This document shows positions 1 through 5,176 of a stretch of DNA of 5,176 bases, in pieces (the first letter of the stretch is position 1; every line of letters begins with the position of its first letter). A program made the translations under genes and the position numbers. A model generated the notes under the pieces. That model worked only from the letters and a program-made list of their open reading frames with translations. It did not search any database and had not been told where the DNA came from. The DNA is from an uncultured Planctomycetaceae bacterium. Lineage in GTDB: Bacteria > Planctomycetota > Planctomycetia > Pirellulales > Pirellulaceae. The stretch covers positions 1 through 5,176 of the forward strand of contig CALBTA010000515.1 of assembly GCA_937967755.1 (NCBI GenBank), written 5' to 3'.

Positions 1-1
1 C

Positions 2-820
2 CGCTACTCACCGGAAGAAACCGTTGCCTTGCTGCGCAGCGCCGCCCGGCTTTACTATCAGCCATCACGTAGCGGAATTTGCAAAAATTCCGAAGCCAGT
101 AGCGAAAGTTTTACAAATTCCGCTACGCTACCCACTCACCTAGTCATGAAATACCGCAGCTTCTGCATCGAACTTGCCGAGGCGATGGCGGCGGCGACTC
201 CGGCGCTGAAGAGCGTATTTCTCTATCGCGATATGCAGAGGGCCGTCCGCAGCGGCATGCGCGTGTTTCGCTACGCCGGCGCTCCTCTGTGGTGGGCCGA
301 TCGCTTTCACCGGGCGGTCATCACCCGAGGGCCGCTGGCGATTGGTCTGTGGTGGAACATCGAACTGGGGCGAAGGATGTTCCCCGTGATGCAGCGGTTC
401 ACCCCGTGGGAACTGAGCAAGCTCGGCGCGATTGGCCTGCTGGGCATCGCGTGGCTTTCGGCCATGGAGCGCTGCGTTCAGTTGCAACGCGCCGGGTTTG
501 CGATGCCGGCGATTTGCTACGACGATCTCATCGCCCGCCCGCGTGAGATCGCGAGCGCGCTCGCTGTGCATTGCGACTTACCTTCGGGCAGCGGGGAAGA
601 AATGATCACGGCGATGGGCGAGGATTCGCAGCGCGATTCGGTTGTTCAGCGCGCCCGTCAGAGCAACTACGAACTGACGCCGCGCGACCACGACACGCTC
701 CGCTTGGTGCTATCACGCAGCGAAATCGTCGATAGCACTGACTTCGCGCCGGACGTCTCGTTGGGAGACGATGCAAATGCCGCCACAAAACCGGAAACAT
801 TGGGTAACATTGCCACGTAG
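2..820 (+). CDS. Sulfotransferase-like protein, C-terminal part (5' end outside window)
   Basis: The frame is open from the first bases of the window to a TAG stop at 818-820, giving 272 visible residues. A TTG at 29 could be called as a start, but the frame continues upstream of it with plausible helical sequence (YSPEETVALLRSAARLYY), so I treat the gene as partial. Numbering visible residues from position 2, a strand-helix-strand run (VMKYRSFCIELAEAM) leads to FLYRDMQRAVRS at 73-84. This resembles the Arg-x8-Ser segment that binds the PAPS 3'-phosphate in sulfotransferases. CYDDLIARP near 172-180 followed by a helix and 'CDLP' matches the usual 'Y-x-DL-x-x-x-P ... GLP' late motif, and a DSQ occurs near 208. 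The N-terminal 5'-phosphosulfate loop would lie upstream, so catalytic competence cannot be judged. Such enzymes transfer sulfate from PAPS to a hydroxyl or amine; the acceptor is unknown. Residues 23-42 are encoded by a palindromic repeat and look foreign to the fold. The family call is moderately sure. Nothing links this gene functionally to the operon downstream. Confidence 0.6.
   Translation, partial: RYSPEETVALLRSAARLYYQPSRSGICKNSEASSESFTNSATLPTHLVMKYRSFCIELAEAMAAATPALKSVFLYRDMQRAVRSGMRVFRYAGAPLWWADRFHRAVITRGPLAIGLWWNIELGRRMFPVMQRFTPWELSKLGAIGLLGIAWLSAMERCVQLQRAGFAMPAICYDDLIARPREIASALAVHCDLPSGSGEEMITAMGEDSQRDSVVQRARQSNYELTPRDHDTLRLVLSRSEIVDSTDFAPDVSLGDDANAATKPETLGNIAT
68..127. repeat. 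In-frame quasi-palindromic element, two tandem hairpin units
   Basis: The outer arms CGTAGCGGAATTTG (68-81) and CAAATTCCGCTACG (114-127) are exact reverse complements. Continuing inward, positions 82-92 pair with 103-113 with three mismatches, so 22 of 25 positions pair around a 10-nt loop (93-102). The element can also be read as two direct copies, 69-92 and 99-122, identical at 19 of 24 positions. Each copy is itself a hairpin. The first has a perfect 8-bp stem (73-80 with 85-92) and a GCAA loop; the second pairs at 6 of 8 positions. The 60-nt span is exactly 20 codons and starts on a codon boundary of the sulfotransferase-like gene, adding a Ser-rich stretch (residues 23-42) without a stop. 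The local AT-richness contrasts with the surrounding GC-rich gene. The true element may extend a few bases beyond the arms. The structure is certain from the sequence; its status as a dispersed genomic repeat is inference. Confidence 0.8.
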
Positions 821-831
821 AGAGGCTATTT

Positions 832-863
832 CCCCACGAAACTCCGGTGTTTCGGCTACGGGG
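832..863. other. Hairpin 11 bp after the sulfotransferase-like stop codon
   Basis: CGAAAC (837-842) and GTTTCG (849-854) are exact complements around TCCGGT, making an 18-bp near-palindrome. CCCC (832-835) can add pairs with GGGG (860-863) across a small internal bulge. Its place just after the stop suits a transcript end or an mRNA-stabilising hairpin. However, no T-run follows, so it does not meet the criteria for a canonical intrinsic terminator. It could instead be a relic of a palindromic repeat, since it shares CTCCG and CGAAA/TTTCG blocks with the element at 4125-4173. Confidence 0.35.
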
Positions 864-1027
864 TAGTTTGCCCGCTTCAGCAAAAATGCGTAGCATAGGT
901 GGTGTGGCGGATCGGGCGGCAGGGAAGTCAACCGTTCTGGCCGGTGCTCCGATGCTTATGATGACGGACGGCTGTTCCAAAGCTGCTCAGCCAAGACGTG
1001 CCGTGGTATGTTGACGGGACTTTTCGC

Positions 1028-1058
1028 TTCAATCCCGGGCCTGCTCCCCCGGCTTGAA
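1028..1058 (+). other. Potential 5'-leader hairpin ahead of the TPR gene
   Basis: TTCAA (1028-1032) pairs with TTGAA (1054-1058), and CCGGG (1035-1039) pairs with CCCGG (1048-1052). They are separated by a 2-by-1 internal loop and enclose an 8-nt loop, for 10 base pairs in all. The hairpin ends 24 nt before the preferred ATG at 1083. If transcription starts upstream it would lie in the leader and could influence translation or mRNA stability. If translation began instead at ATG 1008 it would be coding. A fold of this size can arise by chance in GC-rich DNA. Confidence 0.25.
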
Positions 1059-1082
1059 TGTTCCCCAATTGACGGACGCCCC

Positions 1083-4000
1083 ATGCGACCCGCTTCGATC
1101 CTCATTCTGATCGCCGCTTGCGGCTTCGCTTTGCCTGCGACCGCCGGCCCGGCCGAAGACCAGTACACGGTCGCTGCGGGTCAGTACAAGCGGCAACGTT
1201 GGCAGTTGGCCATCGACGAATTCGCGTTGTTCTTGAAGGACTACCCGGGCCACGCCAAAGCAGCGGAAGCCCGCTTCTTCACCGGCGAAGCGTTGATGCA
1301 GTTGGGCAAAGTCGCCCAGGCCCGCGAACACTTCGACGCGTTCGCCGCGGCCGCCCCCGATCACAAGTACGCACCGCAGGCGTTGTTCCGCCGGGGCGAG
1401 TGTGCTTACCTGACGGGCGATTACGAGCCGGCCCGGGCGTTGCTCAAGCAATTCCACAAAGACCACGTTGGCAGCAGCTTGAACCAATACGCGTTGCCTT
1501 ACCTGGGTGATTTGGCGCTGATGCAAGGCGACGGCCCGGCCGCCCAGGCGCATTACACCGAAGCTCTCCGCGAACATGGCGAGACCGCCCTGGCGGACCA
1601 ATGCCGGTACGGGCTGGCCCGGTCGTTACAATCGCAGCGACGCTTCGACGACGCCGGGCGGTTCTATCAATCCATCATCGACAAGCCGTCGTCTCCACTG
1701 GCTGACGATTCCCTGTTGCAGCTTGGGCGGATGCAGTACGAGCGTGGGCAGTTCGACGATGCGATTCTGACGCTACAACAACTCCAGACGAAGTTTCCTG
1801 AGAGTGAGTTGCAGCCTTATGCAAAATTCTGGACCGGCGTCACGCACTCGGGGCAGGAAGATTTTACCGCGGCGATTGTCATGCTTGAGCAAGCCGCGAA
1901 GGTTCCCGCCGATCACCCGTTGACGCCGGCGATCGCGTTTCATTTGGGCGACGCGCAGCGGCGGTCGGGCCGGGGGGATGAAGCGGCGGCCAATTTTCAA
2001 GCGGTGTTGGAAGACGCGCCGAATTCCTCCTGGGCGGATGATGCGGCGCACGGCATGCTGCGCCTGGCTTCGGATGCGGACGCGCACGACGAGGTGATCC
2101 GCGCCGGGGCGGCGTTTGCCAGTGCCCACCCTGACAGCCCATTGAACTACGACGCCCGGCGGCTGCATGGCCGGGCGCAGATGAAGTTGGAACAATACGC
2201 CGAGGCGATTGCCACGCTCAGCGGATTGCTAACGGAACTGGAAGCGATCAACGCCCAAGGTGTGAATCAGCCGGCCGGAAAGATCAGTCGCGAGGAAGCC
2301 CGGACGCTGACCGATTCGACACGTTACTTGTTGGGCCTGGCCTACGTCGGGGCGGAGCAGTTCGCCAGCGCCAGCGCCGTCGTGTCGGCGATGAAACCGG
2401 ACGAGCAAACTCAGCCGCAGGTCGCCGCCAGCGTCAGCGCCGTGCAGTCGGCCGCTTTGATGGGACAGAAGAAATATGGCGAAGCGATCGCCCCGCTGCG
2501 AAACTATTTGCGGCTCGCCCCTGACGGACCCGACGCCAACAAGAACCGTGCACACCTAGCGGTCGCGTTGGCGGCGACGGATCAGTTGGAAGAGGCGCAG
2601 CGAATCTACGACGACCTGGCGAAGAAACATACCGACCGCAACGAATTCCTCGAAACCACGCACTTCCTGGCTGAAAGCGCGTTCGAAGCAGGCGAAAAGG
2701 CCTGGGCCCGCGATCTGTTCACCGCGCTCGCCGATGAATCGAACCCGGCGGAATTTCGTGAAAAGGGTCTGGCCGGTAAAGCCTGGTGTGAACTTGATCT
2801 CCAGGCCCCGCAGCGCAGCGCCGAAACCTTCGACCGGCTGCTGAAGGATTTTCCCGAAAGCTCGTTGGTCTCGCAGGCGGCCCTCGCCCGGGCGACCGCG
2901 CTGGACCGGATCAACAAGCCCAACGAAGCGCTGGCAATGTACGAGTTGGTCATCAACGAACACAGCGACAGCAAGCAATTGCCCGAAGCCATTTTTCGGG
3001 CCGCGAAACTGCACGACAATTTGCAGCAAGACAAGCAAGCCGAAGCGCTGATGCGGCGGTACGTGAGCGAATTTCCCAACCAACCGAACATCGATCACGC
3101 GCTGTACATCTTGGCCTGGGTGCTGATCGACCAACGGCGTGAAGCCGACGCAACCGAGTTCTTCTCACGTATTCATCAGCAGCACAAGGAAAGTCGTTAT
3201 TGGGCCGACGCGACGCTGCGACTGGCGACGGAGGCTTCCCGGGGGGGCGATTACGCGCAAGCCGCCGCGCTCGTCGATCAAATCATCGCGACCGGTACGA
3301 AAGAAGATGTGCTTGGCTACGCGTTGTTCCAAAAGGGAATCGCCGCCGTTAAGGCGAACCGCTGGGCCGATGTGGCTGGCCCGATGGAGCAGATGCTCGC
3401 CGCATTTCCCAATTCCCCGCAAGCGACGTGGGCGAAATTCTACGTAGCGGAATCGTACTACCGCCAACGAAATTACGAAGCAGCCGCCGAGCAGTTCGCC
3501 AGGCTCGACCGTGATGTCGAGGGGCAATCCGAAACGTGGCTCGGCGTTGTGCCGTTGCGGCGCGGGGATTTGCTCGCCCGCAACAAACAGTGGGCAGCCG
3601 CTTACGCGATGCTGGAAAACATTGAGGAAGACTTTCCGGGTTTCAACCAGCAGTACGAAGTTGATTACCTGATGGGCCGCTGCCTCGCCAACCAGGCCCG
3701 CTTTCAGGAAGCCCGCGACGCCTACGGGCGGGCGGTTGCCAACGTCCACGGCAGGCGAACCGAAACGGCTGCCAAGGCCCAGTGGAACATCGGCGAAACC
3801 TACTTCCACCAGAAGAATTACGAAGAAGCGATTCGGGCGTTCAGCCGTGTCGAGTTGCTGTATGATTACCCGCACTGGCAGGCGTCGTCGTTGTTGGAAG
3901 CGGGCAAGTGTTATGAAATGCTCGGCAAGTGGAGCGACGCCCAGGACAGCTACCAGCGGATCCTCAACGACTTTGCCGAAACGGCCTTGACGCAAGAGGC

Positions 4001-4088
4001 CCAGCGCCGCCTGCAAGTCGCCACCGAACGGGCCGCCGCGGCGCAGCGGGCCGCCGCCAGAAATTCCACCCAGAACGATTCACGATGA
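1083..4088 (+). CDS. Large exported tetratricopeptide-repeat protein (1001 aa), YbgF/BamD-like repeats
   Basis: I place the start at ATG 1083 because it opens a signal sequence (MRPASILILIAACGFALPATA, cleavage likely after ATA at about residue 21). The upstream in-frame ATG at 1008 would add 25 residues that would bury it. Neither start has a strong Shine-Dalgarno site. Residues 10-13 (IAAC) also fit a lipobox, so lipoprotein processing at Cys13 is possible, but the hydrophobic core before it would be very short. Residues 27-970 are a near-continuous array of roughly 22-24 helix-turn-helix repeats. Repeat marks include 'G-x-x-x-x-x-x-x-x-Y-x-x-A' cores and 'FP-x-S' linkers, for example near 211-240, 559-592, 744-777, 896-928 and 932-966. 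The 35-39 residue spacing resembles the TPRs of YbgF/CpoB and BamD. A repeat-poor insertion lies near 383-410, and the C-terminus is an Ala/Arg-rich helix (about 978-1001). TPR arrays bind other proteins, so a periplasmic scaffold or adaptor role for the downstream ExbB-ExbD motor is inferred. The stop overlaps the next start (ATGA). Confidence 0.85.
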   Translation: MRPASILILIAACGFALPATAGPAEDQYTVAAGQYKRQRWQLAIDEFALFLKDYPGHAKAAEARFFTGEALMQLGKVAQAREHFDAFAAAAPDHKYAPQALFRRGECAYLTGDYEPARALLKQFHKDHVGSSLNQYALPYLGDLALMQGDGPAAQAHYTEALREHGETALADQCRYGLARSLQSQRRFDDAGRFYQSIIDKPSSPLADDSLLQLGRMQYERGQFDDAILTLQQLQTKFPESELQPYAKFWTGVTHSGQEDFTAAIVMLEQAAKVPADHPLTPAIAFHLGDAQRRSGRGDEAAANFQAVLEDAPNSSWADDAAHGMLRLASDADAHDEVIRAGAAFASAHPDSPLNYDARRLHGRAQMKLEQYAEAIATLSGLLTELEAINAQGVNQPAGKISREEARTLTDSTRYLLGLAYVGAEQFASASAVVSAMKPDEQTQPQVAASVSAVQSAALMGQKKYGEAIAPLRNYLRLAPDGPDANKNRAHLAVALAATDQLEEAQRIYDDLAKKHTDRNEFLETTHFLAESAFEAGEKAWARDLFTALADESNPAEFREKGLAGKAWCELDLQAPQRSAETFDRLLKDFPESSLVSQAALARATALDRINKPNEALAMYELVINEHSDSKQLPEAIFRAAKLHDNLQQDKQAEALMRRYVSEFPNQPNIDHALYILAWVLIDQRREADATEFFSRIHQQHKESRYWADATLRLATEASRGGDYAQAAALVDQIIATGTKEDVLGYALFQKGIAAVKANRWADVAGPMEQMLAAFPNSPQATWAKFYVAESYYRQRNYEAAAEQFARLDRDVEGQSETWLGVVPLRRGDLLARNKQWAAAYAMLENIEEDFPGFNQQYEVDYLMGRCLANQARFQEARDAYGRAVANVHGRRTETAAKAQWNIGETYFHQKNYEEAIRAFSRVELLYDYPHWQASSLLEAGKCYEMLGKWSDAQDSYQRILNDFAETALTQEAQRRLQVATERAAAAQRAAARNSTQNDSR

Positions 4089-5037
4089 CCGAAGGCAAGG
4101 TACAGATAATGACGGGGCCTGATAGTCGTCTTTCGCTCCGCGAAAGACTGCTTTTCGCGGAGCGAAAAGCGACATTGCTGTGCGCGCTGGTCTTAGCTGT
4201 TTCCCTCTTCATCTGCACGACTCAAGTATCGGCCCAACCGACTCCCTTCGGCGAAAGCCCGCCCACCGTCGCCGACGCGTTGCCAGCCGGCGGAACCACC
4301 TCAGGCGACGGCGCGGCCGAACCCGGCGAAGGCGAGACGATTCCGACCAGGAACTTGCTGGAAGTTCTCATGCAAGGCGGCCCGTTGATGTTCGCTTTGG
4401 GCATTTGCAGCTTGATGTTGGTGGTCTTTGTTTTTGAACGCGCGATCAGCCTGCGCCGCGGCCGCGTCATTCCCGGCCCGTTCGTCAAACGGTTCTTGAA
4501 ACAAATCGCCGACGGCGAGATCGACCGCGACGAAGCCCTGGAACTTTGCGCCGACAACGGTAGCCCCACCGCCGAAGTTTTTTCCGCCGCCGTGAAGAAG
4601 TGGGGCCGTTCGTCGGTCGAGGTCGAGCAGGCCATCATCGACAGCGGCGAACGGGTCACCAACGGCCTGCGAAAATACTTGCGGCTGCTCAACGGCATCG
4701 CCACCATCAGCCCGCTGCTGGGGTTGCTCGGCACGGTGACCGGCATGATCGCTGCGTTTAACGAGTTCGGCACTGGTAATCCCGAAAAGGTCATCCCCGG
4801 CATCAGTCAGGCGCTGCTGACCACCGCCGCCGGATTGTGCGTCGCTATCCCCGCGTTGATCGCATATTTGTTCTTCGTCAGCCGGGTCGACCAACTGATC
4901 ATTCAGATCGATTCGCTCGGTCAGGAGCTGGTCAATTCAATCGCCGCCGACGGAGTGCCCAACCCCGCGCCGCGCCGCGGCAGCGATAGCAGCAAGAAGA
5001 AATCGAAACGCTCCTCCGACGCCAGGGGGGCCGCCTG

Positions 5038-5038
<1 letters not shown>
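4085..5038 (+). CDS. MotA/TolQ/ExbB-family proton channel protein with N-terminal signal sequence
   Basis: This encodes 317 residues from ATG 4085, which overlaps the TPR stop by 4 nt. An in-frame ATG at 4109 (309 residues) has the better ribosome-binding site and is an equally reasonable start. Residues 31-46 are hydrophobic and end in VSA-Q (cleavage after about 50), giving a signal peptide with an unusually long N-region. Part of that N-region (about 14-30) is encoded by a palindromic repeat. A Pro/Gly/Glu-rich linker (51-90) follows, then three membrane segments near 100-121, 201-224 and 242-265, with a cytoplasmic domain between the first two. ISPLLGLLGTVTGMIAAF and ISQALLTTAAGL-x-VAIPA are the family signatures. 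By manual alignment, T217 and T247 match E. coli ExbB Thr148 and Thr181, while Q242 stands where ExbB has Glu176. The C-terminal tail (297-314) is rich in Arg, Lys and Ser. In this family a pentamer surrounds ExbD helices and uses the proton gradient to do work across the envelope. Subfamily (ExbB versus TolQ) cannot be settled, so no symbol is given. Confidence 0.9.
4091..4100 (+). promoter_or_regulatory. Candidate ribosome-binding site for the internal ATG at 4109
   Basis: GAAGGCAAGG ends 8 nt before the in-frame ATG at 4109, a normal Shine-Dalgarno distance. By contrast, the 20 nt before ATG 4085 contain no purine-rich core. This favours 4109 if translation is initiated independently. ATG 4085 remains plausible through stop-start coupling with the TPR gene, whose TGA is at 4086-4088. 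Confidence 0.4.
4125..4173. repeat. Double palindromic element inside the ExbB-like signal-peptide region
   Basis: TTTCGCTCCGCGAAA (4131-4145) and TTTCGCGGAGCGAAA (4153-4167) are perfect 15-bp reverse complements. GTCG (4125-4128) and CGAC (4170-4173) add four more pairs, giving 19 Watson-Crick matches out of 21 around a 7-nt loop. Each arm is also a hairpin by itself: GTCTTTCG/CGAAAGAC (4128-4135 with 4141-4148) and GCTTTTCG/CGAAAAGC (4150-4157 with 4163-4170). Their loops, CTCCG and CGGAG, are complementary to each other. The element is read in frame as SLRERLLFAERKAT, a basic stretch just before the hydrophobic core of the signal peptide. I have the impression that similar palindromes and similar peptides recur in planctomycete genomes, but this is recollection, not a search. 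The structure is directly visible; mobility is inference. Confidence 0.8.
5024..5030 (+). promoter_or_regulatory. Ribosome-binding site of the ExbD/TolR-like gene
   Basis: AGGGGGG lies within the last codons of the ExbB-like gene, with 7 nt between its end and the ATG at 5038. This is a good Shine-Dalgarno core and spacing. It supports the start at 5038, whose ATG shares its A with the preceding TGA. Confidence 0.6.

Positions 5039-5176
<138 letters not shown>

Larger units (their letters stand above)
821..1082. other. Intergenic region upstream of the TPR-ExbB-ExbD operon
   Basis: This is the 262-bp gap between the sulfotransferase-like stop and the preferred start of the TPR gene. I see no convincing gene on either strand; the minus-strand frames that cross it are antisense to the neighbouring genes and show no family features. 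It contains a hairpin close to the upstream stop (832-863) and another close to the downstream start (1028-1058). The operon promoter most likely lies here. A TATGAT at 957-962 resembles a -10 box, but no acceptable -35 box is found at 16-18 bp, so no promoter is asserted. Confidence 0.6.

Noticed and set aside
68..127. CRISPR-like array
   Set aside because: There are only two imperfect adjacent units with no spacers of regular length. They lie inside a coding frame with no cas genes, so a quasi-palindromic repeat is the better description.
4..140. CTACTCACC at 4-12 and CCACTCACC at 132-140 as a target-site duplication around the palindromic element
   Set aside because: It has one mismatch in 9, and the left copy is about 55 bp from the element edge, so it does not fit a simple duplication. 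Kept only as a coincidence.
957..962. TATGAT as a -10 promoter box
   Set aside because: It matches 5 of 6 consensus bases, but no -35-like hexamer occurs at 16-18 bp and promoter rules in this lineage are poorly known. A single hexamer is too weak to annotate.
140..980. Minus-strand open frames at 140-571, 606-980 and 713-931
   Set aside because: They lie antisense to the sulfotransferase-like gene, and the last two also cross the intergenic gap. They have low-complexity Arg/Pro/Ala-rich translations and no recognisable motif, as expected from GC-rich codon bias.
1004..1016. TGGTATGTT (extended -10-like) and TTGACG (-35-like) near 1004-1016
   Set aside because: The extended -10 lacks a -35 at the right distance, and the TTGACG has no -10 at 17 bp. 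These are probably chance matches.
3444..3455. TAGCGGAAT sequence similar to the arm of the 68-127 element
   Set aside because: There is no inverted partner nearby, and it encodes a normal TPR stretch (YVAESYY). It is a chance short match.
1029..4016. Long minus-strand frames opposite the TPR gene, for example 1029-1601, 2556-3134 and 3165-4016
   Set aside because: The plus-strand frame is continuous with clear TPR periodicity and a signal sequence. The antisense frames are shadows of GC-rich codon use with no family features.
3929..4084. GTG at 3929 as the start of the ExbB-like protein
   Set aside because: This would overlap the TPR gene by about 160 nt and add an Arg/Pro-rich extension without family similarity. 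ATG 4085 or 4109 gives a normal junction and a signal sequence near the N-terminus.
4222..4894. Minus-strand frames opposite the ExbB-like gene
   Set aside because: The plus strand carries unmistakable ExbB-family membrane motifs; the antisense products are compositional artefacts.

Overview
The window looks like chromosomal DNA from a GC-rich bacterium, most likely a planctomycete of the Pirellulales type. That placement is inference. It rests on the base composition, on a very large exported TPR protein placed directly ahead of MotA/TolQ/ExbB and ExbD/TolR genes, on a sulfotransferase-like gene, and on short palindromic repeats read through in frame inside genes. No rRNA or other phylogenetic marker is present to confirm it. 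All supported genes lie on the + strand.

Layout: (1) positions 2-820 hold the 3' part of a sulfotransferase-like gene that enters from upstream. Its reading frame is interrupted, without being broken, by a 60-nt (20-codon) palindromic element at 68-127. (2) Positions 821-1082 are a 262-bp gap with no gene; it carries a hairpin just after the sulfotransferase stop and a second hairpin just before the next start. (3) Positions 1083-4088 encode a 1001-residue exported protein made almost entirely of TPR-type repeats. (4) Positions 4085-5038 encode a MotA/TolQ/ExbB-family proton-channel subunit with an N-terminal signal sequence; a second palindromic element (4125-4173) is read as part of that signal's N-region. 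(5) From 5038 to the window end is the start of an ExbD/TolR-family gene.

Genes 3 to 5 form a tight operon. Stop and start codons overlap at both junctions (ATGA at 4085-4088, TGATG at 5036-5040), so translational coupling is likely. Together they suggest an inner-membrane, proton-motive-force-driven ExbB-ExbD motor paired with a large periplasmic TPR scaffold, analogous to the Tol-Pal or TonB systems. No TonB, TolA or Pal gene is visible here.

The motor genes themselves belong to known families. The most unusual content is the set of quasi-palindromic elements, two of them in frame within protein-coding genes. Each of those two can fold either as two tandem hairpins or as one long hairpin. 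This resembles in principle the Rickettsia palindromic elements that insert in frame into genes.
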